Origin: UBA7985 sp965661545
Lineage (GTDB): Bacteria; Pseudomonadota; Alphaproteobacteria; UBA7985
DNA: 64,000 nt
Assembly: GCA_965661545.1 (NCBI GenBank)
Contig: CBFIEF010000005.1
Span: forward strand, 56,026-120,025
Direction of reading: 5' to 3'
Shown: piece by piece, positions 1 to 9,357 of the stretch
How positions within the stretch are numbered: position 1 is the stretch's first letter
Layout of the letters: the number at the start of each line of letters is the position of its first letter
Notes under the pieces: generated by a model
Told to the model about the DNA's origin: nothing
The model's input: the letters and a program-made list of their open reading frames with translations, nothing else
Database searches by the model: none
Made by a program: the position numbers and the translations under genes

Positions 1-214
1 TAACGACCCGCTTCGGTGTTTCGAGCACACCAGAACGGTCAGCGTCCTCGCCGGTGTAAGAAATCAGGGTTTTGACCGCCGCTTCCGCATCTGTGCGTGA
101 AGGCTGTGCCGGTTTGCTGATGGGAACCACGTTGCCACTGTCGGAAACATCGCTCACGTCTTCTGCCAATTCGCGGTCATGGTCGTAAAAAGCTGCGCTT
201 TCATGAGGTGCCAT
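1..214 (-). CDS. folE: GTP cyclohydrolase I, N-terminal fragment (runs off the window)
   Basis: The reverse-strand reading frame begins at 214 and is still open at base 1, so only about 71 N-terminal residues are present. They comprise a polar leader followed by RTDAEAAVKTLISYTGED and a GVLETPKRV segment, which is how the folded part of bacterial FolE begins (a conserved D-R-x-G-L-x-x-T-P-x-R-V stretch). FolE converts GTP to dihydroneopterin triphosphate, the first step of folate synthesis. The catalytic zinc ligands lie in the missing part. A second in-frame ATG lies six codons upstream at 232, but an AAGGG ribosome site sits about nine bases before 214, so I chose 214. The family call rests on a short stretch and is likely but not certain. 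Confidence 0.75.
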   Translation of the reverse strand, partial: MAPHESAAFYDHDRELAEDVSDVSDSGNVVPISKPAQPSRTDAEAAVKTLISYTGEDADRSGVLETPKRVV

Positions 215-377
215 CGTTAACGGCCCTTGCATTGTTTATGGAGGTCTGACGGCGGCTAATGACAAACAAACCCGCCGCGATCTCACTCGGGATCATCACA
301 GAATTGGTATAGAGAAACATGAAGTAAAGGCGTTGATTTTCGTCAATGATACGCCAAAAGCTGTCATTTCCCCTAAA

Positions 378-3300
378 TCAGGCCGCTTCTTTCTTGCTAG
401 GGAGCTGTAATTTCAGGGTTTTAATGAGCGAATTTCGGGTTTTTTGGGCAAGAGCAGGAAAATCGTCTACGTCCTGTTTTGCCGCAGTCAGTTCATCATT
501 ATCGCAGGCAACTTCGATCCGTTTTGCTGCTCTGGATAGCGCAGCCGCGCCGAAAGTTGCTGCTGACCCTTTGATCGTGTGAGCCTCGTGTCGCAATTCA
601 GTCCAGTTCTCTGTTTTACAGAGATCAACGACTTTGGGCAGACGTCCGTCTAGTTCTTCGAGGAAAGCAGTGACCAACATCCGCACGATGTCGTCGCCCG
701 TATCATCCCGCATCTGGTCCAACACAGCCTCATCAACCAGCATTTCGGCGGCTGACTCAGGCGCGCCTGTGCCATCGTCAGCGGTGACATGGGTGCCACT
801 GGCCGCAATGGCGCGCTCGGCCCGTGCTCGGATTTCCAGATCATAGCCTTCGTCTTCGGATGAGGGCTTTCCTGCTTCCATGGCGCCATTAGCTTCGGGA
901 GCCTCTGCGGCGCTGTCATCCACAGCATCAACCGCTTGGCTGGCCGTCTCTTCAACTGCATCCCAATCGCCAAATTCGGCAATTGGCTTTTTTGCAGCCT
1001 TCTTCGACGGTTTCTTTGGCTGGTGAGGCTTAAGGACAATATCGCCATCCGCAGCTTCGGCATCATCCAATGCCAGCCAAGTGCTGACCATATTGACCAA
1101 CGTGTCCAGCTTCAGCGGCTTGGCGAGGTAATCATTCATGCCCGCCGACAAGCACCGCTGTCGGTCGCTCGCCATAGCATTGGCGGTCAGGGCAACAATG
1201 GGACATTTGCCGTTCAAGCCCGGCAGTTTGCGGATTTCTCGTGAGGATGTCAGACCGTCCATGACCGGCATGGCCATATCCATCAGGACGAGGTCGTAGA
1301 CTGTCTCTGCGGCTTTCTCCAAGCCTTCCTTGCCGTTTTCAGCCATTTCCAGATCAATGGGGAGGCCTTCGAGGAAGGCTTCAACAACAGCGCGGTTGGT
1401 GGGGCTGTCTTCAACCAGCAGCACCCGGCGCAGATCACCGTCGGCGTCTGTTACTGGCTTCTTGTTTTGAGTCAGTCGCACGTGCGTGGTCGAGCGCGCG
1501 GAAGATTTCAGGTGATCGTGCTCGCCGTCTTCAACAAGCGTGACGGCCTCACCGGTTGCCGCATCGAATTCCAAGCGGAACCAGAACGTTGCCCCCTTGC
1601 CTTGCTCAGAAGCCACGCCGATCTCACCGCCCATGGCATCGACCAAACGCCGACAAATCGCTAGGCCCAATCCCGTACCGCCAAAGCGTCGGCTGACTGT
1701 TGCGTCGGCCTGATTGAATGGCTCGAATAAGCGGCTTTGCTGATCGCGAGTGATGCCAATACCGGTGTCGATGACTTCGACAAAGGTCGCAATGCGGTCT
1801 GCACTGGTTGGCTTTTCCTGACTGATGCGAAGGGTGACATTGCCCTCCTCGGTAAACTTAATGGCGTTACCGAGCAGATTGAGCAGCAACTGACGCACCC
1901 GCGTTGGGTCGCCCTTAACTCGGGGGTGGCTCAGGTCGTGCCAATCGCCGTGAACCGACAAGCCCTTCTCATCAGCGTGGGGGGACAGCAGCTCCATCAC
2001 ACCCATGGCCAACTCTGGCAGGTCGAAGTTTGCTTCTTCGAAATTCAGCTTGCCCGCTTCGAGCTTGGAGAGGTCCAGCAGGTCATTGAGGATGACCAGC
2101 AGCCCTTCCGCTGAATCTTGCGCTGTGTTGGCGTAAGCGGCCTGTTGCGGGTCCAGATCGGAATTCATGAGCATGGTGGTCATGCCCATGATGGCGTTCA
2201 TCGGAGTTCTGATCTCGTGGCTCATCATGGCCAAGAAGTCAGACTTCGCCCGTGAACCCGCTTCGGCTGCATCCTTAGCCGCGCGCATTTCGCTTTCGGC
2301 TTGTTTCCGCTCAGAGATGTCACGAATAGAGAATACGGTTTCCGAACGTTCTTCCCCGTGATCGATCGCACGGGATGAGAGTTCCACGTTGAAGACGTGT
2401 CCATCTTTGTGCTGGGCCAGTGTTTCCCGCGCCCGAAGCGCCTCGCGGCCCAAGGCCTCGTTCCACGCCTCTTCCGTACCGGGCGCAAACAGCAGGTCGA
2501 TGGGCTCGCCCTGCAGCTCAGCAGGATCCCAGCCAAAAATCTCATTCAAGTGATCGTTAAACCGGCTAATCCGACGATCTTCGACAACCACAATACCGTC
2601 AAAGGATGCTTCGGCCAGTTGGCGGAAGCGAAGCGAGGATTCTTCCAGTTCCAACTCACGGCGCTTGAGCTGGGTAATGTCAGTGGCAATAGACACCACC
2701 TCACCGCGGCGGGTCCGACGCTCAGCGATTTGCAGCCAACGGTCGCGCATGAACTGTTCTTCGAATGGCGCCGAAGGGTTGTTGTGGCGGGCAACGCGCT
2801 GGTTGAGCCACGCCTGAGCATCGCTGTCAGCCGCTGGAAAACGCTTTGCACTGAGATCGCGCTTCAACAAGGCCGCGAATTCGGGCCCACTCTGCGCCTC
2901 ATCCAGCGTCATGCCGTGGTTCTGGCGGAACCGCTGGTTGGACAGAACCAGCCGATCTTCGCCGTCATAGAGCGCAAAGGCGTCCGGCATGGTCTCGATT
3001 GCAGTAGCGAGATAATTCTGTGTCTCTATCGCCAGACTTCGCTCGCGGAAGACAAAGAAGGCGATAATGCCGCCCGTGGCGACAATAAACAGAAAGATCA
3101 GGGCAAGCAGGTTGTAGGTGTTCCGAACCTTCCGCTGCACATCACTGATCAGACGTTCCTGGACCTGCATGGCCTCACGCGGATAACCGCTGAACTCCCA
3201 GGCAAATCCATTCATGGACTCCCGAACAGCTTTTACCTGCCCCCCGGTCAAACCATTTTCAGCCAAAAGCTCCATCTGTGGCTGCAGGTTGATCAACTCA

Positions 3301-3677
3301 CCATAGAGCGCATTCAAGGACGTGGCAGCGCCGTCGATTTCGGAGACAGCCCGCATGTTTTCAGGATTTTGGAACAGAGAGACGCGGGTCAGCAGGACTT
3401 CGTAGGTATCGACAACAGCGACCGGAGAACTCTCCGGATCCAGCGAGCGATAGAGATCCATCGCGTTGATATACCGCAATAGCGCCGTCTCAACTTCACC
3501 GATTCGCCAAAATGGGGAGTTATTGCCACCGGTCTGGATGTCTTTGTTGTGACGGTTCAATTCTGCAAATGCCCAGAACAACAGAGCAAACAGGAAGATA
3601 AGCGCCCCTAATGCCAGCGCATATCGCCGCCACCCGCTCCAAAAACCGAGCGAACTGTCCAATCGCGAGTCCGTCAA
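378..3677 (-). CDS. Membrane hybrid sensor histidine kinase (PAS-PAS-HisKA-HATPase-REC-HPt)
   Basis: This 1099-residue membrane kinase carries a complete phosphorelay in one chain. Visible in order: a transmembrane segment near 18-38, a roughly 150-residue periplasmic helical region, a second transmembrane segment near 189-210, two PAS-like regions (about 222-337 and 348-460), a HisKA box with phospho-acceptor His487 in SHEIRTP, a HATPase with the GTGLGL box near 667-672, a receiver with Asp800 in LVLMDM, a low-complexity Lys/Ala/Glu linker (about 870-970), and an HPt domain with His1033 in AHTIKGS. The start is a TTG behind a good AGGAG site; the first internal ATG would remove the first membrane segment. 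No response regulator or output gene is adjacent, so it is an orphan kinase whose signal and target are unknown. It is transcribed away from the HAD phosphatase gene at 3837. Confidence 0.93.
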   Translation of the reverse strand: MTDSRLDSSLGFWSGWRRYALALGALIFLFALLFWAFAELNRHNKDIQTGGNNSPFWRIGEVETALLRYINAMDLYRSLDPESSPVAVVDTYEVLLTRVSLFQNPENMRAVSEIDGAATSLNALYGELINLQPQMELLAENGLTGGQVKAVRESMNGFAWEFSGYPREAMQVQERLISDVQRKVRNTYNLLALIFLFIVATGGIIAFFVFRERSLAIETQNYLATAIETMPDAFALYDGEDRLVLSNQRFRQNHGMTLDEAQSGPEFAALLKRDLSAKRFPAADSDAQAWLNQRVARHNNPSAPFEEQFMRDRWLQIAERRTRRGEVVSIATDITQLKRRELELEESSLRFRQLAEASFDGIVVVEDRRISRFNDHLNEIFGWDPAELQGEPIDLLFAPGTEEAWNEALGREALRARETLAQHKDGHVFNVELSSRAIDHGEERSETVFSIRDISERKQAESEMRAAKDAAEAGSRAKSDFLAMMSHEIRTPMNAIMGMTTMLMNSDLDPQQAAYANTAQDSAEGLLVILNDLLDLSKLEAGKLNFEEANFDLPELAMGVMELLSPHADEKGLSVHGDWHDLSHPRVKGDPTRVRQLLLNLLGNAIKFTEEGNVTLRISQEKPTSADRIATFVEVIDTGIGITRDQQSRLFEPFNQADATVSRRFGGTGLGLAICRRLVDAMGGEIGVASEQGKGATFWFRLEFDAATGEAVTLVEDGEHDHLKSSARSTTHVRLTQNKKPVTDADGDLRRVLLVEDSPTNRAVVEAFLEGLPIDLEMAENGKEGLEKAAETVYDLVLMDMAMPVMDGLTSSREIRKLPGLNGKCPIVALTANAMASDRQRCLSAGMNDYLAKPLKLDTLVNMVSTWLALDDAEAADGDIVLKPHQPKKPSKKAAKKPIAEFGDWDAVEETASQAVDAVDDSAAEAPEANGAMEAGKPSSEDEGYDLEIRARAERAIAASGTHVTADDGTGAPESAAEMLVDEAVLDQMRDDTGDDIVRMLVTAFLEELDGRLPKVVDLCKTENWTELRHEAHTIKGSAATFGAAALSRAAKRIEVACDNDELTAAKQDVDDFPALAQKTRNSLIKTLKLQLPSKKEAA

Positions 3678-3836
3678 AACCGTCTCCTATGCCTAATAGT
3701 CGCATAATTTAAAGCATTTAGCCGATTCGATCGACCAAAAATTGCAGATTCGGAATTTAATTTTCCTTACACTCGGGCTTGGCAAATTAAGGCGAAACGT
3801 CCATCCAAGGTCTGCACAGAACAAGAGATCGTCAAA

Positions 3837-4514
3837 ATGCCATTCTCCACCACCGACACTTGGGTTTTTGACCTGGACGATACGCTGTATCCCGCCAGCT
3901 CGAATTTCTTCCCACAAATCGCTGAGCGCATGGGCCTGTACGTGGCCGATACGTTCAACATTCCCTTGGTCGAAGCGAAGAAGGAGCAGCGCCGTCTGTT
4001 CTTGGAATATGGCACCACGCTGTCAGGCTTGGTCGTCGAGCGCGGGATCAATGTAGACGAATACGCGCAGTTCCTGATGCAGGTGGACTATGGCCGCATC
4101 CCCCACAGCCCCGATCTGGTTGATGCCGTCCGGAAGCTGCCGGGCCGGGTGCTGATTTTTACCAATGGCTTCAAAGAACACGCCGAGGCGTGCTTGGATC
4201 AACTAGGCTTTGAGCACACCGATTTCGAAGCCATCGCGGATATTCGCACCATCGCATTCAAACCCAAGCCACGACCCATCGCCTTCGAGACATTCTTCGC
4301 TCAACACGGCGTGGACCCGAAAACCTCGATTTTCTTCGAAGACAGCCCCAAGAACCTGCGCACCGCAAAGGAACTAGGCATGAAAACCGTGCACTTGGTG
4401 ACCGATACAGCGTGGGGAAACATGGGGCTTGAGGATGGGGATGGCTTCATTGACCATTCTGTATTGGACCTGACCGCGTTTCTGAACGACACCGTCCTGA
4501 AGAGTTTCTCCTAA
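3837..4514 (+). CDS. HAD-superfamily phosphatase, pyrimidine 5'-nucleotidase type
   Basis: This 225-residue HAD hydrolase has the nucleophile motif FDLDDTLYP near residues 11-19, motif II in LIFTNG near 110, a conserved Lys in AFKPKP, and motif IV in FFEDSPKN near 167-174. The DLDDTLYP start and the helical cap that follows resemble the SDT1/YjjG-like pyrimidine 5'-nucleotidase group, which dephosphorylate UMP/CMP or related phosphates. Substrate is inferred from family only. It lies 30 bp upstream of dapD on the same strand, so co-transcription with the lysine/peptidoglycan precursor genes is likely. Start chosen at the ATG that places the HAD motif at the usual distance from the N terminus. 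Confidence 0.85.
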   Translation: MPFSTTDTWVFDLDDTLYPASSNFFPQIAERMGLYVADTFNIPLVEAKKEQRRLFLEYGTTLSGLVVERGINVDEYAQFLMQVDYGRIPHSPDLVDAVRKLPGRVLIFTNGFKEHAEACLDQLGFEHTDFEAIADIRTIAFKPKPRPIAFETFFAQHGVDPKTSIFFEDSPKNLRTAKELGMKTVHLVTDTAWGNMGLEDGDGFIDHSVLDLTAFLNDTVLKSFS

Positions 4515-4544
4515 TCCACCCTTTACTGACGACAGGAGTACGTC

Positions 4545-5378
4545 ATGGATCTCGCCCGCCTCGAAACATTGATCGAAGCTGCCTTCGACGACCGCGACAC
4601 CATCAATTCATCGACACAAGGTGACGTTCGCGACGCTGTTAACGCGACACTCGACGCCCTGGACAGTGGCGTGCTGCGGGTTGCTGAGAAACAGGCAGTG
4701 GGCCAGTGGACTGTGAACCAGTGGGCGAAGAAAGCCGTTCTGCTGGGTTTCCGCTTGAATGACATGGAAGTCATGGACCATGCCTGTGGCGGTGCCCCGG
4801 GTTGGGATAAGGTTGCACTGAAGTTTGGCGATTGGGGTCCGGAGCAGTTTGCTGCCGCGGGCTTCCGTGCCGTTCCCGGCGCCGTTGTTCGCCGCTCCGC
4901 ACACATCGCAAAAGGCGTGGTGTTGATGCCATCTTTCGTCAATCTCGGCGCCTATGTCGACGAAGGAACCATGGTCGATACTTGGGCGACCGTCGGTTCG
5001 TGCGCGCAAATTGGCAAGAACTGCCACATCTCGGGTGGCGCAGGCATTGGCGGCGTTCTTGAGCCATTGCAGGCTGGCCCCGTGATCATCGAAGACAACT
5101 GCTTCATTGGCGCGCGCTCCGAAGTCGCTGAAGGCGTCGTTGTCGAAGAAGGTGCCGTTCTGTCGATGGGCGTTTACATTGGCGCTTCGACCAAAATCGT
5201 TGATCGGGCAACCGGTGAGATCTTCATGGGCCGCGTCCCATCTTACTCCGTGGTTGTTCCCGGCGCGCTGCCGTCGAAGACCGGCGAGGGCCCGTCGCTC
5301 TACTGCGCCGTGATCGTGAAGCGCGTTGACGCGCAGACGCGCTCAAAGACCGGCATCAATGAACTGCTGCGTGACTGA
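4545..5378 (+). CDS. dapD: Tetrahydrodipicolinate N-succinyltransferase
   Basis: The 277-residue product transfers succinyl from succinyl-CoA to tetrahydrodipicolinate in the succinylase branch of diaminopimelate/lysine synthesis. The N-terminal helical domain is followed by a left-handed beta-helix rich in hexapeptide repeats (for example VVLMPSFVNLGAYVDEGTMV and the CHISGGAGIGGVLEP segment), ending in the typical C-terminal extension. Length matches the family. An AGGAGTACGTC ribosome site precedes the ATG. It ends 8 bp before dapE, which performs a later step of the same pathway, so the two are almost certainly one transcription unit. Confidence 0.97.
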   Translation: MDLARLETLIEAAFDDRDTINSSTQGDVRDAVNATLDALDSGVLRVAEKQAVGQWTVNQWAKKAVLLGFRLNDMEVMDHACGGAPGWDKVALKFGDWGPEQFAAAGFRAVPGAVVRRSAHIAKGVVLMPSFVNLGAYVDEGTMVDTWATVGSCAQIGKNCHISGGAGIGGVLEPLQAGPVIIEDNCFIGARSEVAEGVVVEEGAVLSMGVYIGASTKIVDRATGEIFMGRVPSYSVVVPGALPSKTGEGPSLYCAVIVKRVDAQTRSKTGINELLRD

Positions 5379-5386
5379 GTGAACCG

Positions 5387-6529
5387 ATGACCGATAACCC
5401 TGCCCTGACCCACGCCCGCGCCTTGATCCAGTGTCCGTCTGTAACCCCGGTTGAGGGTGGCGCTTTGGAGTATATCGCGGCTTGGGCTGAACGGTTGGGC
5501 GGTTGGTCTGAGCGCGTGGACCGCAATGGCACGCCGAACCTGTTCATCAAGTTCGGCAGCCGCGGTGCCACCAATGGCCGGCATTTTGCCTTTGCCGGCC
5601 ACACGGACGTGGTTCCCGTGGGCGATGAAGCGGCGTGGACGCATCCTCCCTTTGGCGCGGAAATCGTCGATGGCGTGCTTTATGGGCGCGGCGCTGTTGA
5701 TATGAAATCAGGCGTGGCGTGCTTCATGGGTGCGGTTGAAGAGCTGCTGCCCCAGCGTGCCGAGGGCGACGCCATTTCGCTGATCATTACCGGCGACGAA
5801 GAAGGTCCAGCCACAGACGGCACCCGCGCTTTGCTTGATTGGATGGCAGAAGCAGGTGAGCGGCCAGATGTCTGCATCGTTGGCGAGCCTACAAACCCGA
5901 ATGCACTCGGTGATTCCATCAAGATTGGCCGTCGCGGGTCCGTCACGGCATACTTCGAAAGCACCGGCACACAAGGCCATGTGGCCTACCCACATTTGGC
6001 GGATAACCCTGTCCATCCCTTGATCGCCGTGCTGACGGCGCTGACCACTGATCCCTTGGATCATGGAACCGAGCACTTTCAGGCTTCATCGGCGCAAGTT
6101 GTGACCTTTGACGTGGGCAACAGCGCGGATAACCTGATTCCCGCAAAAGCCAGCGCGACCGTCAACATCCGCTTCAACGACGAACACAGCAGCGACAGCT
6201 TGAAAGCGTGGATCGACGCAGCCGTCGAGCCGCACCGCGCGAACGTATCCTACCGCTACCGGATTTCCGGCGAGAGCTTCATCTACCCGCCCGAGGCCTT
6301 TGGCGCGATGATTGCGGATGTGGTTGAAGAACACACAGGCCGCCGCCCGGAATACTCGACCGCAGGTGGGACATCAGACGCACGGTTCATCAAAGACATC
6401 TGCCCCGTCGCAGAATTTGGGCTGGTCGGACAAACGATGCACAAGGTCGATGAGCGCGTGGACGTTGCCGACTTAGAAGCGCTGACCACAATCTACGCGT
6501 CGCTGCTCCAGCGATACTTTTCTGGGTAA
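5387..6529 (+). CDS. dapE: Succinyl-diaminopimelate desuccinylase
   Basis: M20-family di-zinc amidase of 380 residues that hydrolyses N-succinyl-LL-diaminopimelate to LL-diaminopimelate and succinate. Visible metal and catalytic residues are His72 and Asp74 in GHTDVVPVGD, Asp105 in GAVDMKSG, and Glu138/Glu139 in TGDEEGPA. A lid/dimerisation domain fills the middle and the C-terminal GTSDARF motif is present. It follows dapD by 8 bp. Its last 37 bases overlap the 3' end of truA, which is read from the opposite strand, so any terminator for either gene must lie inside the other gene. Confidence 0.97.
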   Translation: MTDNPALTHARALIQCPSVTPVEGGALEYIAAWAERLGGWSERVDRNGTPNLFIKFGSRGATNGRHFAFAGHTDVVPVGDEAAWTHPPFGAEIVDGVLYGRGAVDMKSGVACFMGAVEELLPQRAEGDAISLIITGDEEGPATDGTRALLDWMAEAGERPDVCIVGEPTNPNALGDSIKIGRRGSVTAYFESTGTQGHVAYPHLADNPVHPLIAVLTALTTDPLDHGTEHFQASSAQVVTFDVGNSADNLIPAKASATVNIRFNDEHSSDSLKAWIDAAVEPHRANVSYRYRISGESFIYPPEAFGAMIADVVEEHTGRRPEYSTAGGTSDARFIKDICPVAEFGLVGQTMHKVDERVDVADLEALTTIYASLLQRYFSG

Positions 6530-7263
6530 TTTGCCCGCAGGAAATAGAGACCGCATGCAGGGGCCTTCGGGCCGCTGACTTGGCGGTTTTTCGCCTCCAA
6601 CACCTCTTTCACCCACGCCACCGGTTGCCGCCCTGCGCCGACTTCCACCAGCGTTCCCACCATGTTGCGCACTTGGTTGTGCAGGAAGGAGCGTGCGGCG
6701 GTTTCAACGATCAGCCGCTCGCCCGTGCGCCAAACGCGCAGGGAATCGAGCGTTTTGATCGGTGACTTCGCCTGACACAGAATCGCGCGGAACGACGTAA
6801 AATCGTGGTTACCGATCAGCGCCTGAGCGGCTTCGTTCATCGCTTCAGCGTCCAAGCGCGACTTTACCAACCACGCCCGATCACGGTCCAGCGTCAAACC
6901 GGGGCGGCGATTGATGATGATATAGCGATAGGCCCGGCCTGTGCAGGAAAACCGGGCGTGAAAATCTTCGTCGACTTCGATCACATCCAACGCCGCTACA
7001 GGATGCGGCCTGAGACAACCATTCAGCGCTTCCCGCACCCGGTTGGCGTCAAAGCGGTCGCTATCGATGTCCACGTGTATCACCTGCCCTAGCGCATGAA
7101 CGCCCGCATCCGTGCGGCCACTGGCGTAGATCTTTAGATCTTGACCTGTGAAGGCCTTAAACGCCTGCATCACCACGGCTTGAGCCGACGGGCCATGATC
7201 CTGATACTGCCAACCCATAAAGGGCGTGCCGTCATATTCGATCTTGATGGCGAAACGCGGCAT
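6493..7263 (-). CDS. truA: tRNA pseudouridine(38-40) synthase
   Basis: This 256-residue protein converts uridines 38-40 of the tRNA anticodon arm to pseudouridine. The catalytic aspartate is Asp52 in ASGRTDAGVHALGQ, and the RAYRYIIINR and SFLHNQVRNMVGTLVEVG motifs of TruA follow. The start ATG overlaps the stop codon of fmt by one base (TGATG), implying translational coupling in a def-unknown-fmt-truA operon. The 3' end runs 37 bp into the opposite-strand dapE. Confidence 0.97.
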   Translation of the reverse strand: MPRFAIKIEYDGTPFMGWQYQDHGPSAQAVVMQAFKAFTGQDLKIYASGRTDAGVHALGQVIHVDIDSDRFDANRVREALNGCLRPHPVAALDVIEVDEDFHARFSCTGRAYRYIIINRRPGLTLDRDRAWLVKSRLDAEAMNEAAQALIGNHDFTSFRAILCQAKSPIKTLDSLRVWRTGERLIVETAARSFLHNQVRNMVGTLVEVGAGRQPVAWVKEVLEAKNRQVSGPKAPACGLYFLRANYPEKYRWSSDA

Positions 7264-8171
7264 CAGTCGAGCACCGTTCCGGCAGGGATGGGATTGCCGC
7301 GCAGGAAGTCGTCGGCAGAACCAGCTTTCTTACCCGCACGCTGAACGTCCAGCAGCTGTACCGCTGCCCCGTCACCACAGGCGATGGTCAGGCCACTGAG
7401 GACTTCACCGGGTGCGCCTGCGCCAGTAGCCAACCCAGCGCGCAAGACTTTGACGCGCTCGCCTGAGGCTTCAAACCATGCGCCGGGAAAGGGGGAAAAG
7501 GCGTTGATCTTTTGGCTGACGGTGCCCGCCGCTTCGGTCCAGCGGATTCGGGTTTCGGCCTTGTCAATCTTGTGCGCGTAGGTCGCATTAGCCGCGTCTT
7601 GCAGTTTGGGCTTCAGGTCACTGAGATGCTCCAGCGCTTGGACAATCAGCCGCCCACCCATGAGCGCCAAACGGTCGTGAAGCGCGCCGGTGGTTTCGGT
7701 TTCGCCGATGCTCAGGCGGTCCTCCAGCAGCACCGGACCCGTGTCCAAGCCAGCTTCCATCTGCATGATACCAACCCCTGTTTCACTGTCGCCTGCTTCA
7801 ATGGCACGATGGATGGGCGCTGCGCCGCGCCAGCGGGGAAGCAAGCTGGCGTGAATGTTCAAACAACCCTGCGCCGGGGCATCCAGAATGGCTTGGGGCA
7901 GGATCAGGCCATAGGCGACCACCACTGCGACATCTGCCGATAGCGCGGAAAAAGCCTCCCGCTCCGCGCTGTCTTTGAAGTTCAGCGGGGTACGCACGGA
8001 AATGCCTGCCGCCTCCGCATGGGCGTGAACGGGCGACGGTCGTTCTTTCTGTCCGCGCTTAGCCGGGCGGGGCGGCTGAGAATAGACGCACGCGATGTCG
8101 TGCCCGGCATCCATCAGCGCTTGCAGCGCCACCACTGAAAACTCCGGCGTTCCCATAAAGACCACTCGCAT
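7263..8171 (-). CDS. fmt: Methionyl-tRNA formyltransferase
   Basis: This 302-residue enzyme formylates initiator Met-tRNA using 10-formyl-tetrahydrofolate. The N-terminal MRVVFMGTPEF Rossmann start, catalytic Asn105 and His107 in CLNIHASLLPRWRG, and Asp143 in GLDTGPVLL are all present. A longer open frame extends to 8399 but encodes a non-homologous Ser/Arg-rich leader that is only the shadow of the neighbouring gene, so the start is set at 8171. It is co-oriented with def, which removes the same formyl group after translation, and overlaps truA by one base. Confidence 0.96.
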   Translation of the reverse strand: MRVVFMGTPEFSVVALQALMDAGHDIACVYSQPPRPAKRGQKERPSPVHAHAEAAGISVRTPLNFKDSAEREAFSALSADVAVVVAYGLILPQAILDAPAQGCLNIHASLLPRWRGAAPIHRAIEAGDSETGVGIMQMEAGLDTGPVLLEDRLSIGETETTGALHDRLALMGGRLIVQALEHLSDLKPKLQDAANATYAHKIDKAETRIRWTEAAGTVSQKINAFSPFPGAWFEASGERVKVLRAGLATGAGAPGEVLSGLTIACGDGAAVQLLDVQRAGKKAGSADDFLRGNPIPAGTVLD

Positions 8172-8175
8172 GGAT

Positions 8176-8643
8176 CTAGCCCTCCGCTTCAAAGCCCTTG
8201 GGCAGGTACTCGGGCCAAAACTCGTTACCGTGGCCAAACTGCTGCGCGGCGAATTTGTTGAAGAAGGCTTCTGGCGGCTCGAAGTTCTCGGCAAAGTGTT
8301 CGTGCGCAGCTTCGGAGAAAAATGCCAAGGCATACTCCACCATGCCGTTGCCCAACCGGACGGCAACCATTGATCCGCCATCGCTCGGGATCGCGGCAAT
8401 CAGCGCGGTTTCCATCGCCGCCAATCCGGCCTCCAGCTCCGGCGTTGGTCCACCGGCGCCCATGAGCGGATCATCTTCAAATCGCCAGAAGAACGTCACG
8501 CAATCCTGCACACTCGCCCGAACAGCCGCATCCATAAACCCCGTGTTGTACCGCAGGGAGATGGGAACCACGCGGCCAAAGGCGTCAGTGATGTCCAGCG
8601 CGCCAATCGCCCAACGCGCAGGAGCGCTTGTGTCCTCAGTCAT
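8176..8643 (-). CDS. Conserved-looking hypothetical protein between def and fmt
   Basis: A 155-residue, acidic, probably cytoplasmic protein with no signal peptide or membrane segment. I do not recognise a family. Notable stretches are RWAIGALDITDAFGR near the N terminus and an aromatic-rich C-terminal part (EFWPEYLPKGF). The start is set at 8643 rather than 8658: this ATG lies in ATGACTGA, overlapping the def stop by 8 bp, and the gene ends 4 bp before fmt starts. Tight packing between the deformylase and the formyltransferase supports a real, co-translated gene. A role linked to translation start or N-terminal processing would be inference from position only. Confidence 0.75.
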   Translation of the reverse strand: MTEDTSAPARWAIGALDITDAFGRVVPISLRYNTGFMDAAVRASVQDCVTFFWRFEDDPLMGAGGPTPELEAGLAAMETALIAAIPSDGGSMVAVRLGNGMVEYALAFFSEAAHEHFAENFEPPEAFFNKFAAQQFGHGNEFWPEYLPKGFEAEG

Positions 8644-9172
8644 GGGCGTCGTCTTCATCGCGTTCCTTGAGGTACTTCTTGAGCTTCTTCATCAGCATGT
8701 TGCGTTTGAGATTGCTCAAGTGATCCACGAACAGAATGCCGTCGAGGTGGTCGATTTCGTGCTGGACGCAGGTTGCTTCCAACCCCTCAAACAGGCGCTC
8801 GTGCTTCTGGCCGTTTTCATCGAGGTACTTCACCCGAACAACGGCCGGGCGATCAACCTCAGCGAATTGTTCAGGAATGCTCAAACAGCCTTCCTCGTAA
8901 CTCGATAGCTCTTCGGAAACGCCGGTGATTTCTGGATTAATGATCTTGATCGGACGGGGGGTTTCTTCGTCGTCACGAGACCCGCAGTCCATGACCAGCA
9001 CGCGATGGAGCGAACCAATTTGGTTTGCCGCCAAACCAATACCCGGCGCGTCGTACATGGTTTCAAGCATGTCATCGAGCAAAGCACGCAACTCGTCTGT
9101 TACGTCTTTAACCGGTTTGGCCTTGGCCTTGAGCGTCGGGTGGGGCGCAATGAGAATGGGCAGAACAGCCAT
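8636..9172 (-). CDS. def: Peptide deformylase
   Basis: Metalloenzyme of 178 residues that removes the formyl group from nascent N-formyl-methionine. All three PDF motifs are visible: GIGLAANQIG (residues 44-53), EEGCLSIP with metal ligand Cys96, and QHEIDHLDG with His138, Glu139 and His142. The C terminus is basic and acidic (KKLKKYLKERDEDD). It is the first gene of a minus-strand unit with the unknown at 8176, fmt and truA, and diverges from the SPFH gene at 9358. Confidence 0.97.
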   Translation of the reverse strand: MAVLPILIAPHPTLKAKAKPVKDVTDELRALLDDMLETMYDAPGIGLAANQIGSLHRVLVMDCGSRDDEETPRPIKIINPEITGVSEELSSYEEGCLSIPEQFAEVDRPAVVRVKYLDENGQKHERLFEGLEATCVQHEIDHLDGILFVDHLSNLKRNMLMKKLKKYLKERDEDDAHD

Positions 9173-9357
9173 GGTAGACTTTGGTCCTCGAAAGAGATCA
9201 CTTTGTGCCCATAGGTATAGGCGAGGACGAGGCCTGACAACCAGCGCGGACTTCAGAGCCGAAACCCTTGCAAAATCGGCCTAGAGTTCACATATCTGTT
9301 ATGCACCCGGCTCAAGAAAAAAGGAGCCGCAAGAAGAAATCAAAAGGGAAAAAGAAA

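Noticed and set aside
2397..3482. 361-codon plus-strand ORF
   Set aside because: Antisense to the hybrid kinase; no ribosome site or family resemblance.
8172..8399. Upstream extension of the fmt reading frame
   Set aside because: The extra residues are the shadow of the unknown gene at 8176; Fmt proteins begin at the MRVVFMGTPEF segment.
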